In this document: positions 44,959-53,067 of the stretch, in pieces
Layout of the letters: each line of letters opens with the position of its first letter
How positions within the stretch are numbered: position 1 is the stretch's first letter
Source of the DNA: JAPPLB01 sp965204095
GTDB lineage: Bacteria > Acidobacteriota > Terriglobia > Bryobacterales > UBA6623
Reading direction: 5' to 3'
Assembly (NCBI GenBank): GCA_965204095.1
Contig: OZ241991.1
Span: forward strand, 1,612,001 to 1,676,000
Length of the DNA stretch: 64,000 nucleotides
The notes under the pieces: model-generated
What the model was told of the DNA's origin: nothing
What the model saw: the letters and a program-made list of their open reading frames with translations, nothing else
Databases searched by the model: none
Made by a program: the position numbers and the translations under genes

Positions 44959-45198
44959 TCACGCCGCCCGTGCCATCTCTTTCATGCTCCGTACATGGTC
45001 CGTCAGTGCGGCTTCCATCGCAAGGGTCACTTGCAGCGTACAGAGGACACGGCAGCAGTGGAAATGGGCAAAGAACAGAACCAAAGCTGCTTGGAGAAGC
45101 TCAAGACTCTTGGAATTCAAGTACTTCCTGTGTGTCATGCGCCGAATGTTTTGGCGTAGCGTACCGTACAGCCGTTCTTCGTCGGAAGTTGAGATCAG
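44959..45198 (-). pseudogene. IS1-like transposase C-terminal relic (leftward)
   Basis: Minus-strand residues read STSDEERLYGTLRQNIRRMT, then FFAHFHCCRVLCTLQV and TLAMEAALTDHVRSMKEM. This is the conserved C-terminal block of IS1-type transposases (normally ...HYNFCRIH.TLRVTPAMAAGLTDHVW). The frame stays open upstream to 45486 but similarity is lost, so the gene is truncated and diverged. Confidence 0.65.
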
Positions 45199-45632
45199 CC
45201 TAGGGGCCGGGTTTCCACGCCATGTGTTTACGATGCCGATGGCGACACGTTGTCCACAATGGGCATCAAGCAGATAACCGGCGGATAGCCGATTGCCGCG
45301 CTCGCGCCGTACATTACGATTTGGTCCCGGTGCCGCGGTGTTGAGGGCGTTTTCTCGTCCTGCAAATGGGCATTGCTCGTCAGACCACAGCCCGTAGCGT
45401 ACCTTGCTCGAAACTCCCGCAAGAGCCATCACGCCGCGGGCCCGTTCTAGCTTCAGTTCCGCGTCTGCACGAGCACGTGCTTCCATTGAGCGTGGCTTGT
45501 AACCAAGACTGGCTCTTGGCGTCTGCGTGCCGCCATTCCACTCACGGTTCCCATTCCAGAGTCCGTTGTTGAAAGGGAGTCTCGATATCGTGTAGGCTGG
45601 TCACTTAGGCCTCGGCGAGCGAAAGGTGCGAC
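45199..45632. other. Region without recognisable gene
   Basis: About 430 bp between the IS1-like relic and the next gene. Frames are open but not protein-like. AAAGG near 45625 serves the following gene. Confidence 0.4.
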
Positions 45633-46403
45633 ATGGATCCGGGAATGTTCTCCATCTTGGGAAAGCTAGGTACAGCAGGCTCGTTGGCGGTTGTTGCCTG
45701 GTTGTTTTGGGATAAGTCGCGCCGTGTCGCTTACATCTGCCTCGGTGTTGCAGTGCTCTCCGGTAGTGTGATCACGGCGAGGGAGGCCGTACTCGCTTGG
45801 ACAGACTATTCTGTGCAGCTCTCGCCGCCATCAGAACCCCGATGGGGCGGTTTCTATGAAACCGGCGAGCCAGTTGAAAGCGTCTACGCAACGTTGCTTC
45901 GGAATGGAGAACCTGTGGGCCAGTCTGGAAAGGTCGGCAGTTTCGATCTTGAGCGGAGGGAAATGCGCGCGGAGTTGGATCCAACAAATGACGGTCGCAT
46001 GCTCGTCAAGCTGAATGATTTCAACCAGGGATATGTGTCCTTCCAGGATTTAGATCCTGGCTTGCGGGAAAAGATATTCTCCGGCACGAGCAAGCCCTAC
46101 GCTATTTCCAATACCAACGAAGTCAACGACATTGGCGAGTTTGCCGTAGCCAGTGGAGACAGTGTGGTCAAGCGCGAGTTCAAAGCGCTCAGGATGCGTG
46201 TAGTCCGATGGAACTACGACCCGGTTGGGATAGTCCTGGATATCTACCTCGGCGACAACCGCGTCGCGGAAGCCTTGATCACTAGGGAGCAGGCGCTTGC
46301 GATTACCAGGCCGGAGATGAAACTGATCATTGGGCTGCTAGCACTCGACCTTAAGGAGGACAGCCGAAGACGGGCGCGGTTCGTGCTGCTCAAGTATCTT
46401 TAG
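45633..46403 (+). CDS. Hypothetical membrane-anchored protein
   Basis: 256 residues. Two N-terminal hydrophobic segments (GTAGSLAVVAWLFW and VAYICLGVAVLSGSVIT) are followed by a ~200-residue soluble domain with mixed alpha/beta character (EPRWGGFYETGEPVESV, MLVKLNDFNQGYVSF). No known domain recognised. AAAGG lies 5 nt upstream of the ATG. Likely inner-membrane with its domain on one side; role unknown. Confidence 0.65.
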   Translation: MDPGMFSILGKLGTAGSLAVVAWLFWDKSRRVAYICLGVAVLSGSVITAREAVLAWTDYSVQLSPPSEPRWGGFYETGEPVESVYATLLRNGEPVGQSGKVGSFDLERREMRAELDPTNDGRMLVKLNDFNQGYVSFQDLDPGLREKIFSGTSKPYAISNTNEVNDIGEFAVASGDSVVKREFKALRMRVVRWNYDPVGIVLDIYLGDNRVAEALITREQALAITRPEMKLIIGLLALDLKEDSRRRARFVLLKYL

Positions 46404-46574
46404 TCGAGTCCTTCCATCCGGAATTACCGCTTCGGATTCCGAAGCCGGATTGTCGTGCAAGATAGGCAAGAAGTCTGCGACGTCGTCGCGCGGCTCACCT
46501 ATCTCGATTCAATTGTGGGACACAATGTGGAAGTCTTTGGGGTGGCAACTTAGTAACTACTTTATTTTCAACTA

Positions 46575-46733
46575 CTATAAGAAGGTCATGGTGGAGAGGA
46601 AGGGATTCGAACCCTCGGTAGAGGTTATTGCCCCTATGACGGTGGTGCGCAGGGCGCGCCGCTTCATCGCCTGGCGGAGCTGCTCGCGCCAGCGGTTCTT
46701 GCTGCCGGGAAGGCTGTCTTTATAGAAGGGCAT
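46575..46733 (-). CDS. Small ORF reading into a tRNA-Ser 3' fragment
   Basis: 52 codons from ATG 46733 (MPFYKDSLPGSKNRWREQLR) ending at TAG 46575. The last ~18 codons are specified by the tRNA fragment (EGSNPFLST is the translation of a tRNA-Ser 3' end). The N-terminal half looks protein-like. Its natural C-terminus has probably been replaced at the tRNA junction. Confidence 0.35.
   Translation of the reverse strand: MPFYKDSLPGSKNRWREQLRQAMKRRALRTTVIGAITSTEGSNPFLSTMTFL
46589..46637 (-). pseudogene. 3' fragment of a tRNA-Ser gene (probable attachment-site scar)
   Basis: The minus strand shows GAGGG-TTCGAAT-CCCTT T arm, acceptor 3' strand CCTCTCC and an encoded ACCA, preceded by a long variable-arm-like hairpin (AGGGGCAATAACCTCT). 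The 5' half (acceptor, D and anticodon arms) is absent. Integrases commonly target tRNA 3' ends and leave such a fragment at one element boundary. Confidence 0.75.
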
Positions 46734-46780
46734 CTAACGGTAAGCCGGACGGTGCAGCCGCGCAGCGGGGCTACAGCCGT

Positions 46781-46963
46781 TCAGTGCGATCGCGGCTTGC
46801 GGGTCTTGCAGCCGTGGTAGGCGATCCATCCGATGTGGAACCACTTGAGGCACAGCCGGCACTGCCGGCACACGGCGCCGTCGATGGGCTTCGGGGCACT
46901 CCACAGCGGGGGTCCGCTAGAATTGGCGGGATGGTGGTTTGCGTTGTGATTGCGATCGGACAT
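46781..46963 (-). CDS. Small zinc-ribbon-like protein
   Basis: 60 residues ending VCRQCRLCLKWFHIGWIAYHG with a further Cys (C-x2-C, H, H-G-C), a compact metal-binding pattern. Basic tail. Such small zinc-binding proteins are common in prophages. ATG start; function unknown. Confidence 0.45.
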   Translation of the reverse strand: MSDRNHNANHHPANSSGPPLWSAPKPIDGAVCRQCRLCLKWFHIGWIAYHGCKTRKPRSH

Positions 46964-47080
46964 GGACTGGAGTCTTCTTCGACGTAAGGGTTGGGAGCTT
47001 TCCGCTCGCCCGGAGTTGGCGGAAAGCGGAGAACCCTGTCGAGGGGGCGCGCAGCGCAGCCGGAAAGGAAGCGGAAGCGC

Positions 47081-47602
47081 ATGGAACTGCTGGCGATGGC
47101 CGTCGCCGCGACCGTGCTGCTGTACCTGCTTGGAGGCCGCTCGAAGAAGCGGTCGGGGGACACGATCCAGGGCTGGGCGAAGGTCACCGACGGCGACGGC
47201 ATCAAGGTGAAGGGTTACACGGTGCGCCTAGCGGGCCTCGATGCGCCGGAATGGAATCAGCCGGCGAAGCACCGCTTCGGCTTCTGGTTCAACCACGGCA
47301 AGCGGGTCAAGCGGGCGCTGTCGCGCGAGCTGGCCGGCCGCCGCGTCCAGGTGCGGGTGGAGGGCTACGACCGCTATGGACGGGTGCTGGGGGTGTCAAT
47401 GTCAAACGAAAATTGCGCACTTTGGGGGGAGATCCGACGCGGGTTTGGCGGACTTTCCCCCTTCGATGCGACGGGGGTTGAGGTGGCCGTCGGAGGGAGC
47501 GGAGCGACCGGAGCCGGCCACCTCAAGCCGTGCCGCCGCCGTCATGTTCCCGTCCTTGTGGGCGGAGTGGTACCGGCCGCACGTGCGGGAGTGGTCTGCT
47601 AA
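47081..47602 (+). pseudogene. Thermonuclease (SNase-like) gene with replaced C-terminus
   Basis: ATG 47081 is preceded by AAGGAAGCGG. A short membrane or signal segment (AMAVAATVLLYLLGG) is followed by an SNase domain with VTDGDGIKV, VRLAGLDAPEW (Arg and Asp/Glu of the active site) and YDRYGRVLG (second Arg). After about residue 110 the sequence switches to a tail with no SNase similarity (EIRRGFGGLSPF onward). The last strands and helix of the domain are missing, so activity is doubtful. The fusion point near 47420 is probably a deletion junction. Confidence 0.65.
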
Positions 47603-48392
47603 GGCTACGCCTCAGACCACTCTCTGGTTCTGGAATTCGGAAGTGGGCTGGGCGACCGTACCCCCTCTGCTGGTTGAGTTCGGTTGGGAGTACCACGGCT
47701 GCCACATCTGGGACAAGGGGCTCGGTCACATAGCCGGGAATGCGAACACCCACACCCTCCGCAAGCTGCCGGTAACTACCGAGGTCTGCGTGCAGTACGT
47801 CAAGCCCGCTCGGTTTGACGGGCTGTCCCTACAGGAATGGCTGCGACGGGAGTGGAAGCGGAGCGGGCTGCCGTTCCGCTTGGCGAACGTGGCTTGCGGT
47901 GTGGCGAACGCCGCGACGCGCAAGTACCTGACGGCTGACCACTTGTGGTACTTCCCTCCACCGGAAGCATTTGCAGCCCTGTCCGCCTACGCGAACACTG
48001 ACGGTGGCCTGGCAGGGCGGCCGTACTTTAGCGCGGACGGACGGCGACCCATGACCGCCGAGGAATGGTCCTGGCAACGCGCCAAGTTCAACTGCCCTGC
48101 CGGAGTGACGAACGTCTGGTCCCTGCCACACGTTGGCGGTTCCGAACGCATCAACGGGCAGCGTGACCGGTTACGCTGGAAATACAAGAGCCTACACGGC
48201 AGCCAGAAGCCTCTGGAACTGGTCGATACCACCATAAAGATCTGCACCGATCTAGGGGATATGGTTTGGGAGCCGTTCGGTGGTCTGTGTCCGGCTGCCG
48301 TGAGTGCCTGGCGATTGGGGCGGCAGTGCCGCAGTACCGAGATCATCCCGGAGTTCTACCACGCCGCTGCCGAGAGGCTGTCCCGTACCTGA
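47544..48392 (+). pseudogene. DNA methyltransferase (Type II RM), N-terminally truncated
   Basis: About 282 residues from ATG 47544. TLWFWNSEVGWATVPPLLVE, CHIWDKGLGHIAGNANT, SQKPLELVDTTIKICTDLGD and VWEPFGGLCPAAVSAWRLGR (motif I-like, SAM binding) identify a beta-class N4/N6 methyltransferase. The N-terminal part that should carry the DPPY-type catalytic motif is not present upstream in any frame; the SNase fragment is there instead. Likely inactive. The partner nuclease fragment follows 23 bp later. Confidence 0.7.
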
Positions 48393-48414
48393 TCCTCCGA
48401 TCCAGCGCGAACCG

Positions 48415-48726
48415 GTGGGCTGGACGCACTACGAACTGTGGAAGAGGGTGCGCAGGGCTCTGTACGCCGTCCCAAGCCATTTCGAAACGCCCACCGTGAT
48501 TGAGGGCCTTCTCGCTAAGGATATCTTTACCCTCAACTCACCGCTGGCCGCCACCATTGAGGAATCCGTAGTTCGCACACTGAACGAACTGCGCCCTGTG
48601 TGGGACCCGGACTCGCGCTATCAGACGTACTCGTTCGTCCGCCAGTCCCAGACCTTTCCTGACGTACTGCTGCGCTCCGTGGAGAACGGATCGGTTCCCC
48701 TGGAGGGATTCGAACTACTCATTTAA
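48415..48726 (+). pseudogene. Type II restriction endonuclease N-terminal fragment
   Basis: 103 codons from GTG 48415. GLLAKDIFTLNSPLAATIEE, VRTLNELRPVWDPDSRY and YSFVRQSQTFPDVLLR resemble the N-terminal part of Type II restriction enzymes encoded beside such methyltransferases. The protein stops (EGFELLI) where a longer enzyme should reach its catalytic strands. The terminal sequence contains a 12-nt match to the tRNA-Ser T-loop region at 46601. Confidence 0.55.
48704..48715 (+). repeat. 12-bp match to tRNA-Ser fragment (possible att core)
   Basis: AGGGATTCGAAC here and at 46601-46612 in the same orientation. The second copy lies exactly where the restriction enzyme gene is cut off, which would fit a recombination core bounding a 2.1-kb segment. 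A chance match is possible. Confidence 0.3.
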
Positions 48727-48854
48727 CATATTGAAAATAAACAGGTTATGTACTTATAACTGATTTTTACCCACGATCTTACCCATGCCTTTCACGATTC
48801 CACTACTGATGGCGGCTTGTCTTGACGTGGATCGTCCCGGTGCCCCACTAACCG

Positions 48855-48992
48855 TCGGCGCTTGCGCTACACTTCGCGTACTACAACTTCTGCCGGATGC
48901 ACAGCACATTGCGCGTCACGCCGGCGATGGAGGCAGTCCTAGCTGATGAGCTGCGGAGCTTGGAGAAGATGCTGGCGCAGGCGTGCCTATGA
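48855..48992 (+). pseudogene. IS1-like transposase C-terminal relic (rightward)
   Basis: Plus strand reads LHFAYYNFCRMHSTLRVTPA, then MEAVLADELRSLEKMLAQ and a TGA at 48990. This is the same conserved IS1 C-terminal block as at 44959, in opposite orientation and better preserved. No upstream transposase sequence remains. Confidence 0.7.
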
Positions 48993-49007
48993 GTCTACGA
49001 AAGCGCC

Positions 49008-49397
49008 CTAGCCTGCTTCTGCGGCTCCAGATAAACTACTGAAGGGAGGACTTGAGGAATTCCAACTGTCAACGTGCAGCAAGACAGGGGCGTGGTTTTC
49101 TTTGCCCCAGAGGGGAGAGGAAGATCTCCAGTAGAAATGGTGAGACATGTTACCACTTGAATTCCTCCTACTATTGTTAACGCCGTCTTTCGAATGCAGC
49201 ATCACGAGGTCCCCAGAGGCCACTTCCTGATCTGGAAACCAATAGGCGCGTGTCATCCCGGACGTCACATTGTCGTTGCGGTACCCAGCGCGCAGCATGG
49301 CGTAGTCCCCGATATCGTCTCTGACGAGGACTTCCATGACAATGTGCTCCTTAGCTAGGTTCCCCCGACCAATCACGCCGCGCAGTAAAACTCTCAT
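49008..49397 (-). CDS. Lamin-tail-like single-domain protein (uncharacterised)
   Basis: 129 residues from ATG 49397, overlapping the upstream gene's stop by 4 nt. The segment AYWFPDQEVASGDLVMLHSK, a Ser/Asn-rich loop, HHFYWRSSSPLWGKENHAP and VLLHVDSW have the layout of the LTD (lamin tail) immunoglobulin-like fold. A second, charged strand region (VLVRDDIGDYAMLRAGY) precedes it. No enzyme motif. The coupled membrane partner suggests a two-protein unit of unknown role. Confidence 0.6.
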   Translation of the reverse strand: MRVLLRGVIGRGNLAKEHIVMEVLVRDDIGDYAMLRAGYRNDNVTSGMTRAYWFPDQEVASGDLVMLHSKDGVNNSRRNSSGNMSHHFYWRSSSPLWGKENHAPVLLHVDSWNSSSPPFSSLSGAAEAG

Positions 49398-49822
49398 AGC
49401 ATCACCGAGCGGGCATAAATACCAATGCCCATCAGAGCCACCCCCAAGAAGAGCAGCAACCAACCGTTGTCGTAGCCGTAACACAGCAACGCCCCGCCAA
49501 TAGCCATGCACAGCCCAAAAACAGTTTCGCCAGAACGCATGCTCTTAAGGTTCTCCTTAAGCCTGACGACTTCCTTATCTGCCGTGTAGAACTGCTCACG
49601 AAATCGCCCAAGAATCACATTATCCTGCTCTAGGCGTGAAAGTGCATCGAGGATCATCTTCTGAACGCCTGTCTGGTTCAGCTCCTCAGGGGTCAGTTCA
49701 CGCGCAAGCTTGATAAATGGCTGGCGGTACTTGAGGGGGTCCTTGGGTTCCTTCGCTCCCTGGTCTTCCACCGAACCTGTAGGGGGATTTGGGTCGGCAT
49801 CGTACTGGGTGATATCGGCCAT
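49394..49822 (-). CDS. Coiled-coil membrane protein of the LTD-like operon
   Basis: 142 residues. A charged N-terminus is followed by a predicted coiled coil (about residues 45-95, LDALSRLEQDNVILGRFREQ with TADKEVVRLKENL) and two C-terminal membrane helices (VFGLCMAIGGALLCYGY, WLLLFLGVALMGIGIYA). It is translationally coupled to the LTD-like protein. Likely inner-membrane with a cytosolic coiled coil. No family recognised. Confidence 0.65.
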   Translation of the reverse strand: MADITQYDADPNPPTGSVEDQGAKEPKDPLKYRQPFIKLARELTPEELNQTGVQKMILDALSRLEQDNVILGRFREQFYTADKEVVRLKENLKSMRSGETVFGLCMAIGGALLCYGYDNGWLLLFLGVALMGIGIYARSVML

Positions 49823-49927
49823 TTAGAATCTGGCTACTATATCAAAATTCGAGAACCATAGCGGTTCGCACCCGTCCTCAGGAACCACCGCACTGTTACC
49901 CCACTATGGACTTTTGCGACACTTTGA

Positions 49928-50981
49928 CTACACTGGCTCCGTCAGCACGCCGCTCACGGCGGCCGCCTCTTGCAGGGCCATTCCGCCGCCTACGAGCGAC
50001 TGGAAAGCCCTTGCTCTGCCGGCGATATCGGACGCCCGCAGCTCCGTCCAGTCGAGCTTGATATCGGCTTCCATCTTCAGCGACAGCTCGGCAGATACCA
50101 TGCGGCCTAGAGGAACAATCAGGCCGAAGAGTGCCTGCCGGTAGGATTCCCGAGCTGCGGTCCCTTGCGCGTCCTCAAACACGGCAGGGTTCAACCCGCA
50201 GGCCGCATAGACTTCCCGCGTTGCGGTCCACTGAAGCTCTACCAGCGCCATCGGCGGATTCGCTCCAAGGCGACGCGCCATCCACGACGCCTGACCGCCC
50301 GAGCCGGTGTTGTCCCAATCGCCGCCTTGTACGAGCAGCGCCGCTCCCTTCGCCGTGCGAATGTCGGCTTTCAGCTCATCAACGGTGTCGTCGTCTCCGT
50401 CTACCGGAGACGGCAGTAGATTTGCACGTGGGCCGCTCGATTCGTCAGCCAGGGCCGCCACGGTCTCGGCACTGAGTCTCCCGGCGAGCTGTGCTACTTG
50501 GATCGGCCCATATCCGCGCCAGGGCCGCTCTGGATCGCGTGCGTAGGCGAAATGGATCAAACCCCTCCGGTGGAACTCCCTTGTACGTCCAAGTGCCGCT
50601 AGGACCGCCACAGGTGACGTTGTATTGCCAGACAGAAGGATCAGGCGCGCCGGCCACGTCATGAGACGCGGCAGGCCACAGCTCGACTTCGCCGTTGCGG
50701 ACGCGGATCAGCATCACCAGCTCACCACGGCGGATCAGAGAACGCCCTATCAAAGCCATGCAGTCTGGCGTGAGCACCCTCAGCATCAGGTCAGGCCCAG
50801 CGACTTCGGCCGCTGCGAAGGATCGCCCGACGAAGCCGGCGCAGGCTTCCAGGGCCGCTGTCGCCACAGGAAACGCCGTGGTCTGCCCGGCAGCATTCGC
50901 GGTGATCGCCTGAACGAGCGCGTCAGTGTACGAGCTGTCGGCCCGCGTCTCGAGTCCTAGCAGTGATCTCCACCAACTCAT
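49928..50981 (-). pseudogene. Phage portal protein, single frameshift
   Basis: The N-terminal part starts MSWWRSLLGLETRADSS and runs to about KGVPPEG; the rest continues one frame over from LIHFAYARDPERPWRGYGPI to the stop at 49928. Joined, the product is about 350 residues and contains the ACGLNPAVFEDAQGTAARES region typical of phage portal proteins. The shift lies near 50555-50570, beside an AAACCCC run. Either an inactivating indel or an assembly error. Confidence 0.75.
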
Positions 50982-51286
50982 GTGACCGCCACTCCGTGCA
51001 ATTCCAGGAACCGCCGACGTGAGCGCCCGTCGTCGGTGGTCTCGACGATGTTGCTGACGTTGTGTTCCAAACCGCCGTCCGTCACCCTCACGTCGTGCGC
51101 CGCCAGAATGTCAGCCCGCCATCGAACGATCCACACTCGCCGGGATTCCTGAACACCGCCAATCCCATAAAGTTGGGGCTCATCGGTAAGGCTTGTATCC
51201 TTCAACGTGGCCCACGTGGGAACGTCCGTCACGGGACCAGGGACATACTTCCCCGATAGTCTCTCGCGTGCTCCTTCGGCTTCCAA
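50978..51286 (-). CDS. Phage head-tail joining (head closure)-like protein
   Basis: About 102 residues, stop overlapping the portal ATG by 4 nt. DVPTWATLKDTSLTD, YGIGGVQESRRVWIVRWRAD and the terminal beta strand RRRFLELHGVAVT fit the small barrel of SPP1 gp16-like head closure proteins. The TTG start at 51286 is weak; the frame remains open upstream (ITLHLEAEG), so the protein is probably somewhat longer. Confidence 0.55.
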   Translation of the reverse strand: MEAEGARERLSGKYVPGPVTDVPTWATLKDTSLTDEPQLYGIGGVQESRRVWIVRWRADILAAHDVRVTDGGLEHNVSNIVETTDDGRSRRRFLELHGVAVT

Positions 51287-51321
51287 GTGCAGCGTGATCC
51301 GCCTGTCGAGTCCTTGCGGTA

Positions 51322-51599
51322 TCAGACAGTCCTCGTTGTTCCGGCCCGATGCACGACGTAGGGCAGCAGGATTCGGCCCGCACCGCTAGAGCGCATGGCG
51401 TTCACGTAGCCGTCTCTCCGGCCCGCGTTCGGCATGTCGAACAGATAGCCGGCAAGTCGAATGACTGCCTCGTTCTGTACTACGTCGGGAGCCGATGGCG
51501 CGTGCTTGGTGACGGCTTCCGTGGCGTAGGTGAACAACCGCGCAGCTTCGGCCATCTCTTCGGCGGTATCGCCGAGACGGAGCGCCGCCGCGAGCTGAG
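51322..51599 (-). pseudogene. Phage head-tail connector (gp6-like), N-terminus lost to IS3
   Basis: The 92 visible residues (VTQLAAALRLGDTAEEMAEA, then ATEAVTKHAPSAPDVVQNEA and IRLAGYLFDMPNAGRRDGYV) match the helical gp6-like connector. The reading frame enters the IS3 end at 51600, and no continuation is found beyond the IS at 52886, so the N-terminus is gone. Confidence 0.65.
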
Positions 51600-51670
51600 T
51601 GACCTCCCTCCCATAAAACGGTCCACTTCGAGAGTGAATTTTCCGGTAAAAGGAAGGAGGAGAACTCAGC

Positions 51671-51937
51671 ATGAAGCGGAAGCGATTCACTGAAGAACAG
51701 ATCATCAGAATCCTGAAGGAGGCCGAGGCCGGGGCAAAGAAGCAGGAGATCTGCCGGAGGCACGGGGTTTCGGAGCAGACCTTCTATCGATGGCGGTCCA
51801 AGTACGGCGGGATGCAGGTGTCGGAGGCGAGGAAGCTGAAGGGGCTCGAGGCTGAGAACCGGAAGCTGAAGCAGCTGCTGGCCGATGCGCATCTGGATAA
51901 CGCGGCGCTGAAGGAACTGCTGTCAAAAAACTGGTAA
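51671..51937 (+). CDS. IS3-family transposase OrfA
   Basis: 88 residues: MKRKRFTEEQIIRILKEAEA with a helix-turn-helix (KKQEICRRHGVSEQTFYRWR) and a leucine-zipper-like tail (LKGLEAENRKLKQLL). It binds the IS ends. AAGGAGGAG lies just upstream of the ATG. A_AAA_AAC at 51925-51931 near its end allows -1 frameshifting into OrfB. Confidence 0.95.
   Translation: MKRKRFTEEQIIRILKEAEAGAKKQEICRRHGVSEQTFYRWRSKYGGMQVSEARKLKGLEAENRKLKQLLADAHLDNAALKELLSKNW
51925..51931 (+). promoter_or_regulatory. Programmed -1 ribosomal frameshift site (IS3 OrfAB)
   Basis: The heptamer A-AAA-AAC is in phase with orfA (TCA AAA AAC TGG TAA). Slipping back one base reads through as SKKLVRPAACRRAVDYLMG, directly joining the orfB frame and giving the full OrfAB transposase. 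Confidence 0.85.
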
Positions 51938-51960
51938 GGCCCGCAGCATGCCGCCGAGCC

Positions 51961-52869
51961 GTGGACTACCTGATGGGGCTCGGGAAGTTGAGTCAGCGGC
52001 GGGCCTGCCGACTCGTGGGAATCCACCGATCGGTGGCCCGTCATCAGTCTCAACGTGGAAACGACAGGGAGCTTCGAGAACGCCTGAAGCAGTTGGCGGG
52101 CGAGTATCCGCGATATGGGTACGAGCTGCTGCACGGGATGTTGAAGGCTGAGGGGTTGGTTGTGAACGAGAAGAAGACGTATCGAATCTACCGCGAAGAG
52201 AAGCTCCAGGTCAGGCGGAAACGACGCAAACGCCTATTGGCACGGGACCGGGTTCGGATGCCGATACTGGAGGGGGTTAACCAACGCTGGTCGATGGACT
52301 TCGTCTCCGATCAACTGGCCACGGGGCGCCGATTCCGCGTGCTGAACGTCGTGGACGACTACAGCCGGGAATGCATCGGGCAGATCGTCGATACCTCGAT
52401 CACCGGGGAACGCGTCAGCCGACTCCTGGATCAAGTCCTGCTGGATCGCTCCCGGCCGGAAGCGATCGTCACCGACAACGGCCCGGAGTTCACCAGCAAG
52501 GCGATGCACCTCTGGTCCCAACGAACCGGCGTGACCTTGCGGTTCATTCAGCCGGGCAAGCCGATCCAGAACGCGCTGGTAGAGAGCTTCAACGGCAAGT
52601 TCCGGGACGCATGCCTGAACGAACACTGGTTTCTGGACCTCGCCGATGCCCGGCGCACCATCGAGGCCTGGCGCGTCCACTACAACACCGTCCGCCCGCA
52701 CAGCTCGCTGGGGTTCCTGACGCCGGAGCCATTTCGAGCCGCGGGCGACGGGGGCTGTGGAAAAGCCGGCCCCTCCGGGTCCTTGGAAAACTCTTCGAGT
52801 TTCCCACTTTCCCACAGCCTCGACGACGGCGATAATTTAACCAATTCCTCACTCTGGGGGTGGACCTAA
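51961..52869 (+). CDS. IS3-family transposase OrfB (DDE integrase)
   Basis: 302 residues from a GTG-type start; normally made as OrfAB by frameshifting. HTH_21-like N-terminus (LSQRRACRLVGIHRSVA), then the rve core with D in RWSMDFVSD, D in AIVTDNGPEF and E in NALVESFNGKF (DDE triad), ending VRPHSSLGFLTPEPF. Intact. The region after about residue 260 is a non-core tail. Confidence 0.95.
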   Translation: MDYLMGLGKLSQRRACRLVGIHRSVARHQSQRGNDRELRERLKQLAGEYPRYGYELLHGMLKAEGLVVNEKKTYRIYREEKLQVRRKRRKRLLARDRVRMPILEGVNQRWSMDFVSDQLATGRRFRVLNVVDDYSRECIGQIVDTSITGERVSRLLDQVLLDRSRPEAIVTDNGPEFTSKAMHLWSQRTGVTLRFIQPGKPIQNALVESFNGKFRDACLNEHWFLDLADARRTIEAWRVHYNTVRPHSSLGFLTPEPFRAAGDGGCGKAGPSGSLENSSSFPLSHSLDDGDNLTNSSLWGWT

Positions 52870-53067
52870 GTTTGGGGGGAGGTCAACGTGACGCCATAGC
52901 GAAAGGCAACGCAAGCCGCGTCAAGGTAGGATGAATGGGCTCCTGGCCTCTGAAGCCCCGATTGCCGGAGAAGAGACTGGGAGAGTCCGAACCATTCGAG
53001 CACTGACCGATCGAAAGGAACGAAACATAAACGAACCATCCGGGAAAGAGGGGTTGACGAAGATCCG

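Larger units (their letters stand above)
51600..52885 (+). mobile_element. IS3-family insertion sequence
   Basis: 1286 bp bounded by imperfect terminal inverted repeats: TGACCTCCCTCCC at 51600 and, on the other strand, TGACCTCCCCCC from 52885, with further matches (GGTCCAC, GAGTGA) inward. Ends are TG...CA as in IS3. Two overlapping-phase genes (orfA, orfB) with a slippery heptamer between them. Flanking triplets differ (GAG left, ACG right), so there is no target duplication; an adjacent rearrangement or deletion probably occurred after insertion. Confidence 0.92.

Noticed and set aside
47241..47543. N-terminal extension of the methyltransferase frame to 47241
   Set aside because: It lies antiphase over the SNase coding sequence and gives an Arg/Ser/Gly-rich translation with no methyltransferase motif.
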